Of a DNA stretch of 64,000 nt, positions 9,296-23,209 are shown piece by piece. Below the pieces are notes generated by a model. The model had not been told where the DNA came from and made no database searches. It saw nothing but the letters and a program-made list of their open reading frames with translations. The position numbers and the translations under genes were made by a program. Numbering within the stretch: position 1 is the stretch's first letter; the number at the start of each line of letters is the position of its first letter. The stretch is from Nematopogon swammerdamellus (Eukaryota; Arthropoda; Insecta; Lepidoptera; Adelidae): the NCBI GenBank assembly GCA_946902875.1, contig OX336345.1:23467395-23531394 (forward strand). Direction: 5' to 3'.

Positions 9296-10075
9296 ATGCC
9301 ACAGAATGAGTACATCGAGCGCCACCAGAAGCTGTACGGGCGGCGGCTCGACTACGAGGAGCGCAAGCGGAAGCGCGAGGCGCGCGAGCCGCACAAGCGC
9401 GCGGAGAAGGCGCGCAAGCTGCGCGGCATCAAGGCCAAGATATTCAACAAGGAGCGGCGCAATGAGAAGATACAGATGAAGAAGAAGATCAAAGCTCACG
9501 AGGAGAGGAATGTGAAGAAGGGCGCGGAGAAGGTGGCGGAGGGGGCGGTGCCCGTGTACCTGCTGGACCGCGACGTGCGCTCGCGCGCCAAGCTCCTCTC
9601 CAACATGATCAAGCAGAAGCGCAAGGAGAAGGCGGGCAAGTGGGACGTGCCGCTGCCCAAGGTGCGCGCGCAGGCGGACGCCGAGGTGTTCAGGGTGCTG
9701 CAGTCGGGCAAGTCCAAGCGCAAGGCGTGGAAGCGCATGGTCACCAAGGTGACGTTCGTCGGTGAGAACTTCACGCGCAAGCCGCCCAAGTTTGAGCGCT
9801 TCGTGCGGCCGATGGCGCTCCGCTTCAAGAAGGCTCACGTGACGCACCCCGAGCTGAAGGCCACCTTCTGCCTGCCCATCATCGGTGTGAAGAAGAACCC
9901 GAGCTCGCAGATGTACACTAGCCTGGGCGTCATCACCAAGGGCACGGTGCTGGAGGTGAACATCTCTGAGCTGGGGCTGGTGACGACGGCGGGCAAGGTG
10001 GTGTGGGGCAAGTACGCGCAGGTCACCAACAACCCTGAGAACGACGGCTGCATCAACGCCGTCCTCCTTGTTTAA
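9296..10075 (+). CDS. NSA2: NSA2 homologue, 60S ribosome biogenesis factor
   Basis: This is an uninterrupted 259-residue ORF starting [20 protein letters not shown], the diagnostic N-terminus of NSA2 (TINP1). The family works in the nucleolus on pre-60S particles, where it is needed for processing of 27S-type pre-rRNA. The N-terminal third is highly basic and helical, with many KR pairs that act as nuclear localisation and rRNA contacts. The C-terminal part (about residues 160-259, with [20 protein letters not shown] and ending INAVLLV) matches the S8e-like beta fold. Length matches the usual 260 aa. I chose the ATG at 9296 because it gives the conserved N-terminus; the upstream in-frame extension has no ATG. 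Codon third positions are strongly GC-rich. A polyadenylation signal AATAAA lies at 10123. No coding intron is present. Confidence 0.96.
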   Translation: MPQNEYIERHQKLYGRRLDYEERKRKREAREPHKRAEKARKLRGIKAKIFNKERRNEKIQMKKKIKAHEERNVKKGAEKVAEGAVPVYLLDRDVRSRAKLLSNMIKQKRKEKAGKWDVPLPKVRAQADAEVFRVLQSGKSKRKAWKRMVTKVTFVGENFTRKPPKFERFVRPMALRFKKAHVTHPELKATFCLPIIGVKKNPSSQMYTSLGVITKGTVLEVNISELGLVTTAGKVVWGKYAQVTNNPENDGCINAVLLV

Positions 10076-10122
10076 ACACAATATTCCACTTCTGGTCATT
10101 TATTGAATGTGAGCTTTATATG

Positions 10123-10128
10123 AATAAA
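10123..10128 (+). terminator. NSA2: NSA2 polyadenylation signal
   Basis: A canonical AATAAA lies 48 bp after the NSA2 stop codon in an AT-rich 3' UTR. Confidence 0.75.
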
Positions 10129-10184
10129 TTTTTTTTGAAAACTATTACTCTGTTGGTTTTAATGTTTTAATGCTAACAATTAAT

Positions 10185-11835
10185 AATATAATAATAATGG
10201 ATGACCTAAAAATACTGGCTAGTTCGGACTCTGAGCTGATGTCGATGCTGAAGACAACTGAAAATTTCAGCACGGACATTGGAATGGAGTTCGGAATAGA
10301 CAAGTGTGCGAGCATCCATATAAAACGAGGGAGGGTCATGGCCTCCGACGGGATTCAACTCTCGGAGTCGGTGAACATTCGAGCCCTCTCTGACGAAGAA
10401 ACCTACAAATATTTGGGTATGCAGGAGTGCCTTGGTATCAAGGATACGGTCATGAAACAACATGCAAAGGCTAAATTCTATCACCGTCTCACAATAGTAC
10501 TGAAAAGTCTATTGTCGGGCGGTAATAAAATCAGAGCCTACAACGGTTGGGTCATGCCCGTTCTTATATACACCTTTGGCATACTCAAATGGTCTCAGAC
10601 TGAGCTGGACGCCCTGGACAGAAAGGTCAGAACGCTGATGACGACGTCCCGGATGCATCACCCACGATCATCGGTCATGAGATTGTATATCCCGCGGAAG
10701 TGTGGGGGTAGAGGTATGCTAAATGCCAAAAACCTACACAACCGCGAGGTATGCAATCTCCGTCAGTATTTTATGGAAAAGACTGATGTTTGTGAGATGC
10801 ACCGCGATGTCGTCGTCAGTGATAAAGGCCTTACCCCGTTGGACATGGGAAAAGAGGACTGGCGGAAGCCACTTGTACTGAGCACCGAGGACCGCCTGGA
10901 AGTATGGAAAGGCAAGGCGCTGCACGGTAGGTACTTCCGGTCTCTCACGGGGCCGGATGTAGATCAACTCGCCTCCGTGCACTGGCTACGCTTCGGGGAC
11001 CTCTTTGGGGAAACCGAGGGTTTTGTCTGTGCAATACAAGACGAAGTTGTCAAGACCAACAATTACAGGAGATTCATTATGAAGGATGGCACCATTGACA
11101 TCTGCCGCGCCTGCCACAAACCTGGCGAATCCCTCAGACATGTAATCTCCGGTTGTTCGCAACTTGCCAACTCCGAGTATTTGCACAGGCACAACCTAGT
11201 AGCCAGGATCATCCATCAGCAACTTGCTTTGAAGTTCAACCTTGTCGGCTCGGAGGTGCCTTACTACAAGTATAACCCACAGCCAGTTCTCGAAAATGCT
11301 CACATCACGCTCTACTGGGACCGGTCGATTATCACTGATAGGACTATTATGGCTAATAGACCTGACATAGTAATCATCGACCGGGAGGCGCGGCGCGCAG
11401 CGCTCGTCGACATCACGGTGCCGCATGACGAGAACCTTGTGAAGGCAGAAAAAGACAAGATGTTAAAATACATCGATCTGTCTCATGAGGTTACCGACAT
11501 GTGGCCCGTGGACTCGACGATCGTTGTGCCCATAGTCGTGTCTGCGCATGGGCTGATAGCGAAGAGCCTCGACCATCATCTCAAGAGGCTCTCACTAGAG
11601 CCACTTGCTTGGATCAAGGGTCAGATGCAGAAGGCGGTCTTGCTCGACACCGCTCGAATTGTCCGAAGGTTTCTCTCTCTCGGGTCCGACCATCGGTAGC
11701 CTGGGTTCGCCCCGCCGCCGGTGGTGGAAATTCCATTTTGTTATTTTATATTAATTTTAGATTTAAGTTTTTTATGTAAAATTAATATAAAAAAGAAATG
11801 TGTCAATAAACGAATAAATAATATAATATAATTAT
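10185..11835 (+). mobile_element. 5'-truncated LINE with restriction-like endonuclease (R2/R4/Dong-type)
   Basis: The open frame (stop at 11699) begins in the middle of a reverse transcriptase at the catalytic MDDLK motif, so the element is truncated at its 5' end. It continues through the RT thumb (YTFGILKWSQTELDALDRKV). A CCHC finger follows (CRACHKPGESLRHVISGC with a later HRH). The last domain is a restriction-like endonuclease: RPDIVIIDREARRAALVDIT with the PD...D pattern, then EKDKMLKYIDL. The order RT-CCHC-RLE is that of R2/R4/Dong-like elements. The 3' UTR after 11699 is AT-rich and ends near 11835. The frame is intact from the truncation point, suggesting a fairly recent insertion 60 bp after the NSA2 polyadenylation signal. 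The exact clade is uncertain. Confidence 0.85.
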
Positions 11836-12630
11836 AAATAATAACTTTGGTATTTATGTTTAAAAAATATGTATATATTTCCTTCACAATGTGTTTTTTG
11901 TTACTAATAAAATAACACCTTATAAATATTCATACTCTGGGTCGACTAAATTGAGGTCACCCATTTCTTTGCATGTTAAAACTGACTTCTCACGTCAGTG
12001 CGGACCGCCGGTACACGATTCACTAGAAATATGATAAAAAACAAATTACTTTACATCTACATAACACATAATTTGTTGCTATTAATTAGGGAACTCGTAA
12101 ACTTGCTGCACCCTATACTGACGCGGCGAGCGTGCTCTATACACCTCCAGATTTAGAGAGTGCACCGTCTCAAGACTTTATTACAAAATGTTATGAAATC
12201 ATTATGTACTTAACTAAAGTCGATTCATTTTGCCTAGACACAAAACATGGTGCATGCTGTCCTCGCCTATTCTATTTGAATTAGCAGTGCAATACAACAC
12301 TGTCTCAGAAGTGATACGCAAAACACACGCTTCTCGCAGAAACACTTTCGGCATTATACTTTTGTTAGAATACATACTGTACAGTTTCCTCAAAACACTA
12401 ATGCCGCTCGACCACCAGCGCAGTTAACGAATTTTAGGTCATAATTCGTAGAACATACGGTAGACTTAATGTCGCTCACATCTTGGGTTCGCGCATGTTG
12501 AGTGAAGCAATTATTATCTACCCTATGATCTACGAGTGATGACCTAGAATTCGTTGATTGTGCAGGTAGGTGAGCGGCATTCAAGTTTTGAGAGAACTGT
12601 ATGCATATTGATTTCGATAACAGATTAATG
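11836..12630. other. Non-coding between LINE and RpS27A promoter; no gene seen
   Basis: AT-rich sequence without a recognisable exon. The last part (12500-12630) would hold the RpS27A core promoter, but no TATA box is clear. Confidence 0.4.
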
Positions 12631-12636
12631 ATTGTA

Positions 12637-12654
12637 CTCTTTCGTTAGCGTTGC
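12637..12654 (+). promoter_or_regulatory. RpS27A: Probable RpS27A transcription start (TOP motif) and 5' UTR exon
   Basis: CTCTTTCG at 12637 is a C-plus-pyrimidine tract of the type that starts ribosomal protein mRNAs. It is followed by a donor-like GC|GTAAAT at 12655. With the acceptor GTGTGCGCAG (ending 12872) it would define an 18 bp non-coding exon and a 218 bp intron just before the start codon. Tiny 5' UTR first exons are usual for ribosomal protein genes. The assignment is inference from motifs. Confidence 0.45.
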
Positions 12655-12689
12655 GTAAATTGGTAAATTTAATTCCAATGGCATTGTCG

Positions 12690-12765
12690 AGTGGTCACCC
12701 ATCCAAGTACTGACCGCGCTCAGGGTTGCTCAAACTGACCGCACCACTGAGCTACCGAGGCTGAC
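12690..12765 (-). repeat. SINE family A, 5S-like head fragment (minus)
   Basis: It shows the reverse complement of the family A head: GGTCACCCATCCAAGTACTG, then CCACTGAGCTACCGAGGCTG. It lies in the putative RpS27A 5' UTR intron and lacks the body. Confidence 0.8.
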
Positions 12766-12846
12766 AAAGACTTTTACACTTAAGTGCACCCATGCAGGGT
12801 TTGCGGATGGGATGATGTGAATGTGAGGGTGCTTAGGGTGACTTAG

Positions 12847-16498
<3,652 letters not shown>

Positions 16499-16558
16499 AC
16501 TCTAACCCAAACACAAAAACATGTAAAACTCTGAACTGCTGTGTATGACGGATTTTTC

Positions 16559-16564
16559 AATAAA
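16559..16564 (+). terminator. RpS27A: RpS27A polyadenylation signal
   Basis: A canonical AATAAA lies 60 bp after the stop codon. Confidence 0.85.
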
Positions 16565-16849
16565 TCTTGACACAGTGTTGAGAGAAATGATTGGTTTTTT
16601 ATTTTTCTATTGAAAACGTAAGTATGATTTTTCTAACTCGACCGTAGATTCCACCCAATTTAAACCCAGTCTGTCTACACATACATGCATTTGCATACAA
16701 ATAAAGTAACCGAGTCTGTTTAGAATCCGCTACTTGACCCTCTAAGTCTAAGTAAAGCAACTTGTGTTCCTAGTATTCCATTCAGTAGTGTTCTGTCTGG
16801 ACCATTATTGAACAATAACATAATGTACTACCCGACTAAATGTTATAGA

Positions 16850-16972
16850 TGCATGGAAATTGTGTTAGTGATAATATATACTGAGTGCACCAGCTACTTA
16901 TTAGTGCACCGCATCGACTGATCACACTACAAGCACTCTCAATGCATATTATCACTAACATAATTGGCAGGT
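16850..16972. mobile_element. Foldback MITE (GTTAGTGATAAT family), copy 1
   Basis: ATTGTGTTAGTGATAATAT (16859) is mirrored by ATATTATCACTAACATAATT (16948-16967). The same ends occur at 51541-51659. The interior has GTGCACCAGC/GTGCACCGC motifs. Confidence 0.7.
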
Positions 16973-16974
16973 GT

Positions 16975-17304
16975 CTCAAAGATTTGGACAGGTAGTAAAT
17001 GAAAATTTTTGGTAAGTATGGAAAGTAAGAGGTATATTTTGTGCAAGTTAAGTAAATAAACAGAAAGCAAGTGAGCGTGCCCCGTGGGCGACAAGTCAAG
17101 ATTAGCCGTGAGTCAAGACTACCGACCAGGGACTGAAGTAAAGCGGTAAGTGTTTACATTGGACGGGCTCCGCTCGCGCCAGCGACACCATGAGTGAAAT
17201 GAAACAATTATTAGTGTGATTAAATAAAATATATGTTCTTCAAATTGTGTTTTATTATGTTTTGCTGTCGCAAAAGGTTCAGGGTACAGAAATTCCCTTC
17301 TTTC
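16975..17304. other. Intergenic between two convergent genes
   Basis: No exon seen. TTTATT at 17248 is AATAAA on the minus strand and may be the polyadenylation signal of the gene ending at 17305. Confidence 0.4.
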
Positions 17305-17549
17305 CTAAAATTTATTTAGGGCCTTCTGAACGCAGTCGGTATTTTGCTGCAATTCTTGCCATTTTTGTTCAGTCGAAATAGTAGGCTCAATAAAGAATTT
17401 TGTAGGATATTCGAATATGCCTCTATAATGCTTTAGGCTTGGACTAGACAACCAACTGACATTGAAACACTGGACTACTGGGAAGCTGTAGGGCTTATCT
17501 GCAGGGTTCACGTTTAGACATGGATCACTTTTAAAATGCACAAATACAG
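17305..17549 (-). CDS. Last coding exon of an unidentified gene
   Basis: On the minus strand, the acceptor CCCTTCCGACAG (17550-17561) precedes an open segment of 245 bases. Two bases complete a codon, then 81 codons end at TAG (17305). The translation includes VFVHFKSDPCLNVNPADKPY, then FPVVQCFNVSWLSSPSLKHY and GIFEYPTKFFIEPTI, and ends CVQKALNKF-stop. It is rich in aromatics and looks like an ordered cellular protein rather than repeat. I do not recognise the family. Upstream exons would be at higher coordinates. None was found up to 24 kb, so the remaining exons may be short or interrupted by repeats. Confidence 0.55.
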
Positions 17550-17758
17550 CTGTCGGAAGGGAATTATAGAAAAAAATCTTAAATATAGATAGATCAGCTA
17601 ACTAGCAAATCTGACGTTAAACGAGAAGGATGCTCTGCTTGGGTCCAATGATAAGAGAGAGGCTCGTGTCTGTGGAGCGCCCGCGCCGCACACGTCATGG
17701 AGGCCTGCATAATTTTTTTTTTACCCTAACTAGAGACGAAGAGAAATGTTTGGAAGTT

Positions 17759-17876
17759 CGGTCGAAGCGACTGTAAATGGTTTGTCTTCAGTCCAGTTCG
17801 TGTAGCTGGCATGATCAAAGGGAAGCACTGACGTGGAACCTAGTTCACCGTGGTGTTATGGGCTGCCTTCACGGGT
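17759..17876 (+). repeat. SINE family A, diverged body fragment
   Basis: Matches the body GTCCAGTTCG.GTAGCTGGCA and GGAAGCACTGACGTGGAACC, ending GTTATGGGCT. Head and A-tail are missing. Confidence 0.75.
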
Positions 17877-17879
17877 GTA

Positions 17880-18705
17880 GTATTTTATTATTATGGAACC
17901 GTAGTAGGCACTAGTTACTTACATATAAATGAGAATATGAATGAAGTTGAAATGAAAACACTTGCTTTGCAATATTGATTTATTGTTTATTGATAGACAA
18001 TAAAGTCCATAGGAAATACCAAATGGAGTAACATTTTGTGCGAGCCATGTCTCCACAGCGCCACTCGGCAATTATTGGCAATAGTTGTTTCACACACGGA
18101 GGAGGGAGTGCAGAGGAGTTGTTGCTGGCTATAGTTCCTAGTAAAACTTGTGTGTCGCCAGTGCGTCACTATACAGCTCCACGAGTGCTGGGTCGCGACT
18201 GCTCCACGGATGCAACTGAAGCATTGCCACTCCCAATTGGATGACGTAAGCTCCACTTGGTGGTGACGTACCCAGTTTGCGACTAACTCCTCTACACTCG
18301 CCTCTGTGCTAATATTTCACTACTTATGTCATACTCAAATGCAATCTCAACTAAGTAGAACTATAGAGGTCGCCGGCGGCAGCCGCCGGCAGCGCCCACC
18401 CGAGGCATCCTGCGATGCATTATGCGCCTATAAGTCACAATCTTACATTACTCTTGCAGTAATTGCAATAATGTGCTGTACATACGATTCATTGTGGCTT
18501 TACATAAGTGCATTAACTTAACCAATGGGGCCGGCCGGCCCCCAAACCGCTTACAACCGTTGACTTCCAATGGGGCCAGTCGGTCCCAAAAATCAAAAAT
18601 AGTAAAGTAGGTATAGCAAATTGCGACTTCATTTTTCTTATTAGAATGAGTGACATTGGTGGGCTGTACGGATAAAAACCTTTACCTTTCCCTCTATAAT
18701 ACACT
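17880..18705. other. Non-coding; low-copy repeat debris
   Basis: Contains TTTATTGTTTATTG (17980), like LINE tails elsewhere. A stretch at 18090-18160 (GAGGAGTTG...CTAGTAAAAC) recurs in diverged form at 57420-57465. No supported exon. Confidence 0.4.
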
Positions 18706-18711
18706 TAAACC

Positions 18712-18868
18712 GCGTCTCCTGCGCATGGTTTTTCGAAACAATACCTACACATAAAACATGAAACAAAAACATTATTTCTCTATGGTTTTCATACAAATGT
18801 TGATGGCCATGCCCCAATGTTTCGATGTTTCTGTGTAATGTTTCGAAAAAAACATTCGCAGGAGACGC
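18712..18868. mobile_element. Short MITE with about 29 bp inverted ends
   Basis: GCGTCTCCTGCGCATGGTTT (18712) is mirrored by AAAACATTCGCAGGAGACGC, ending at 18868. No coding potential. The open minus-strand frame across it is a by-product. Confidence 0.7.
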
Positions 18869-18869
18869 T

Positions 18870-19787
18870 GCTTTAAATATTCCCAGGTCTTGAGAAAACA
18901 ATATTTTGACGGTGGTTAATTTATACTAGTTACGTCATTTCTGGCAGGATGGTAAACTGGTTTCTAGTCTAACGTTATTTGATTTGCTTACGGTAATTTG
19001 GCAATTTTAGGTTAGAAAAATTTTGAAAAAATGTCAGGAGTGTGTTTTGATTTTCCTGGAGTTCATTCCATAAAAAAAAAATATTATTTTGTGGGAAATT
19101 GGCTCTCAAGTGCCAATAGAGGTTATTGATCTAACTTCATTACTTTACGAAATATTTGAGTTTACGCGCGCGAAATTTCGCGAATTTCCGCGCGGCGAAA
19201 ATGGCGTGAAACCAAGGGGTGTAAGCATATTGAATATTTGGGAAACTATAAAGTGAAATTATAATATATTTATATTTTTTATAGAACCTAAGTACAAACC
19301 TGTTTTTTGATCTCTTTGCATTTAGGTAACTCAAACACAATTGATGCTTGAACTAGACAAAAATGACGGCGACGGTAATCTTATATATATTTATATGTCG
19401 TCGCCGGCCACGACTGACATTTCATAAATGTTTGTCTCACCGCAGCTGGGGTGTGGTCGACCGGTCGTGCCGTTTTATTGTCTAGTGAAAGCATTGATTA
19501 ATGTTCTACTAATCTTTTTTATAAAAAAATTCACATATTTTTTTTTATGTTGTCCAGGCTAGTAAATTTTTTCCAATAAAAAATAATATTTTACCTACAC
19601 TGAAATTTTTAATATAGAATAGTGAACGAACCATGTCGGCCAAAAAACAGCTCTGCACAGCAAACCACCACAAATACTCCGCAGGTCCTAACGAGAGCTA
19701 CCAACTTGGAGCACTTGCCACTATTTATTTATTTAACAATTATGTACAAAGAGACTAATAAAACAAATATTCAATATTTATTCTATG
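18870..19787. other. AT-rich non-coding; no gene seen
   Basis: Nothing recognisable apart from poly-A/T tracts and a GGCGACGGTAATC...CGTCGCC imperfect inverted repeat near 19370-19405. Confidence 0.4.
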
Positions 19788-21385
19788 AAGGTGTGGATCT
19801 AAGCTTACGATGGCTTCACCGAACATATCCGGGCCCTTCGGCAGTAGAGGAGGGTATTAATCGAGGCCGGGACTAGCGAGTGGCCACTCTAAATTTCCCG
19901 CGCATGCTTCACGTTTCGGCTCGCTTCAAGCCCTCGTCAGCTAGTCTGCGTTGACTAGGACGCGGGGAAACCACCAGTCCCGCTCTCGACCTCCCTCTCT
20001 CTACCTATCCATATTCTGTAGGATGCTTCCAGTGACGTTTTCGAAGCTCTCTCCATATATGAGCTTAGCGTCGATCTTGGGAGCCCTAGATTCTTGAAGA
20101 GACTGTAGAGCGACTTCGCTGGTAGTCCCCTTGCTCCGACTTCCACAGCGAAGAGATCAGTCTTGAATCCGTTTCTCACAATCCGGTCTACTAAGTTGCA
20201 GTACTTGTTAAGTTTGATGTTGTGGTCCTTCGGTATGTTACTTTCCCATGGAACTGTAAGTTCAACAAGTACTACATGCTTTGTCGCTTTTGAGAATATG
20301 AGTATATCCGGTCTTAATGCTGTGGTACAGATTTCCGAAGGCATTTGGTAATGCTTCTCATGTGTGTCCATCAACAATTCCCAATCCTTTGCTGCTCCCA
20401 AAATTGAAGAAGGTTTAGTCCTATCTTTGGGCAGCTTATTGGCTCCAGGTTTCACAAAGTTGACCTTCTGGAAGCCGCTACTGGTTTGCCCTTTCCTGGT
20501 CCGTGCAATTGACAGGTTGATGGCCTCTCTGATGATTTGGAGGACTTTATCATGACGGTAGGAATACTGGCCTCGCTCAAGTAGTATTTTGCATCCGCAT
20601 AACAAATGTTTGGCCGTGCCTACGAACTCCTTACATGACGGGCATAGTTTATTTGTAGATTTCCCCCATCTAACTAGGTTACTCGGGTCGGGGAGAGTAA
20701 GCTGGAATGCATTTAAGTAGAACTTAAGCAGCTCAGGGGACCAGTTGTATATTATGGATTTCCACTTCAATGCAGGAGGGATGCAGAAGTCACCCACTGT
20801 TAGCCAATCATTCTGCATTTCTAGGTTTAAGGCGTGAAGTTTGAAGCCTTGTTCCATGTCCTCCTGAGCAAAACCTTTCAGTATTTCTTTATCAGACTTT
20901 GCTGTTTCTATGCCCAATCCAGATCTATTGGTGCGTGTACCAACTTGGAATGATTTGTAGAAGTCGAGTCTCGATTCCAGTTCATCTGATAGTGATGTGT
21001 TGGGTAAGGCTTGAATAGCGCTATCATTGGAGTCTTTGAGTATACATCGTTTGGCTATTCTCGCCTTTTGATAAAATATCGACGGTTTCTTAATGTTCAG
21101 TCCAAAGTTATTGTGAGATCTGTATAGCGTTGACGAGTCAGCCGGGTGAGCCAGTCCAAACCATGATTTCAGGAATCTGGTCACATACGAGTCTAATTTA
21201 GTCAGGTTTTGCTTTGTGAAGTCGTAGACGAGAAATGGCCATGAAAGTTTTGATGTCAGGTAGTTATCGTAAATCCATGCCTTTTGTGTACCCAGGAGGG
21301 GAAGATTGTCAGTTTGGCGGAGGCTCTCTTCGAAAAGTTGGACAATATCATCAATATCATCAATATCATCAGTAATTTTGTGGCC
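19788..21385 (-). mobile_element. 5'-truncated LINE with restriction-like endonuclease, family X, longest copy
   Basis: On the minus strand an open frame runs from about 21385 to the stop at 19955. It lacks the RT core and starts in the region after it (LPLLGTQKAWIYDNYLTSKL). A CCHC finger follows (CPSCKEFVGTAKHLLCGC with YSYRHD), then a restriction-like endonuclease (RPDILIFSKATKHVVLVELT with PWESNIPKDHN, then KLNKYCNLVDRI). It ends in ...REVESGTGGFPAS. The 3' UTR (19788-19954) has GTGGATCTAAGCTTACGATG on the plus strand. Partial copies are at 24829, 53764 and 55722. It is related to, but distinct from, the element at 10185. Confidence 0.85.
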
Positions 21386-22600
21386 GCGTACATACCGTAA
21401 GTATTAATTTTATTATTACACACCCTAGGGCTTGATGTTGCCTTCATTCATATCTGTATACAATTGGTTTCATTGTCTAGCGATAAAAGCATGCAGTGCG
21501 AAGAGGAATACTGACGACGCAAGCGCGAGACCGACACAATGTATGATCGCGCCAAACACGCACATGTGTTTGGCGTGATCATATATTGTGTGTGTCGGTA
21601 GACACACTTGTGAGCAGAGGCGCGGGGCGCGCAGAGTATCTACTATTTAGGTATTTTTAAATGAATGTGGCTATTTTCAATATTATTTAAAAGACTTTAC
21701 TCAGTAGTTTTGTAGTTCTTAGTGGCTCGACGTTATCGGCCAAATGTATGGACGTCATCATGAGCGCCCTGCCTGCGGGTGACTGAGAACAAGTACTTAC
21801 TTGAAAAGAATAGTCTTGATCTTTCCCCGTGCATAGCATAAAAGGCGATTAAGAGATGAGATGTTGTGCTAAAGGGCAACACACCAGCCACCTTCTCATC
21901 TTGTCGAGGCACACACGTGTGTGGTGTGATATGCATCACATTCAACCTGAAATGGAGGTTAAAGGGATCGTACACCAAAACCGTGCACAACAGTTATGTC
22001 ACACGTGCAACTCACTGTATGTACCCACATACGTCCAGTGAGTTTGCACACTAATATCCTAAGGTTGTACAATTATTATAATAAAATATAATATTTTCTA
22101 CTTAATAAAATTCTTAACTTAATCATAGCAAAACATGATCAGACAATTCACAAAAATGTGCAGAATAGCACAAACTAACAGTTCTCATCACCACAAACCA
22201 ACGAGCACACCACCAGCACACCGCCCACCGACACAATCACAACACACAAATAACTTAAGTACAGAATGTTGAATTAAAGTCAAGTGCGTACACATCACAA
22301 TTCACATGTAAATAATAATCTATTGAACAATATATTAACATTTGTTTCTAAAATTAATCGAGAAATACAGGGTGTATTGCACAATATACTCAACTCACAA
22401 TAACATAAAATTACATTTAGAAGAATAGTTCGTTTTAAATTATATCACATGGAACTTATAAATTGAAAATTGTATGTATAAATCGGTCACTAAACGATAG
22501 AACACACATTTCTCTTAATAACAAATTTTACTTTGAATCCCTCCGTAATACTTAAAACTTAACAATAAATTATAGTAAAAGGAATCTTGAGAGCGGAGCG
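21386..22600. other. Non-coding with repeat debris
   Basis: 21760-21900 contains a diverged copy of the CCCCGTGCAT...AAAAGGCGA..AAG repeat also seen at 47775, 50960, 57005 and 58290. AT-rich to 22560. It may be distal 3' flank of the Aster gene. No exon supported. Confidence 0.45.
21531..21598. repeat. Hairpin, about 29-33 bp arms
   Basis: CCGACACAATGTATGATCGC...GCCAAACAC (21531-21559) pairs with GTGTTTGGCGTGATCATATA...TTGTGTGTGTCGG (21566-21598) with few mismatches. It is pre-miRNA sized. Confidence 0.85.
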
Positions 22601-23010
22601 GCGAGCGTGCGTGCGCCGTGCGGCCCGCTCGCCGCCTACTCGTGAACTACCTACTACGTATTATCACAGTTTACATCTGTGAGGTTTCACTAAGGGCCAT
22701 CAACACAAGGAACCAGTTTGTGCTCTCCGCACCTACACGCGGCCGGCCGCTACTCAGCGCACTAGCGACAGCTCGGGTAGGACTATCTATAGTGCCGGGG
22801 ACACTTTCACAGGAGCATCCGGACATTTTACACCTACAGTTGGCGTCGCTCGCGCTGTGTTGTACTAACACAGCGCGTCCGCTCGTGCGCCACGAACAGC
22901 TGCTGCTTTACTGTGCTACAGTCTTGCGTCTACATTTGGGCTGCTACAGACATTAAGTTCGTTTTATTTTAGAGATCAACATAAAAAATACCTATCTATG
23001 AATACAAATC
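22600..23010. other. GC-moderate non-coding stretch
   Basis: 22570-22960 is richer in CpG than its flanks and open in some frames, but I see no splice-bounded exon and no known protein. The possible role is unclear. Confidence 0.35.
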
Positions 23011-23015
23011 AATCA

Positions 23016-23206
23016 ATATTAACTTATGAAATCGGCTTACCGGTGCTATGATGGCGAGCGCATCGCTGCAGCTCGACGTTTCGAGTCCTCTATGGGACCC
23101 GTTCTCAAGGGGACGTGCTAGCTCCTCCGGCAGCCAGCACGTCACTGACACTGCAGCGATGCACTCACCATCATCGCACCGGTAAGCCGATTTCATAAGT
23201 TAATAT
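23016..23206. mobile_element. Foldback MITE, 55 bp arms
   Basis: ATATTAACTTATGAAATCGG...CATCGCTGCAG (23016-23071) is mirrored by CTGCAGCGATG...CCGATTTCATAAGTTAATAT (23151-23206). The centre has CTCGACGTTTCGAGTC. AATCAATCAAT occurs on both sides (about 23008 and 23237), compatible with flanking duplication or target preference. Confidence 0.85.
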
Positions 23207-23209
23207 GAG

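Noticed and set aside
9107..10099. 330-codon minus-strand frame opposite NSA2
   Set aside because: A shadow produced by the GC-rich codon bias of NSA2; leucine/arginine/histidine-rich composition and no homology.
18641..18901. 86-codon minus frame
   Set aside because: Spans the MITE at 18712-18868; no splice context or homology.
22618..22956. 112-codon plus frame in a CpG-richer stretch
   Set aside because: No recognisable protein and no splice support; composition alone can explain it.
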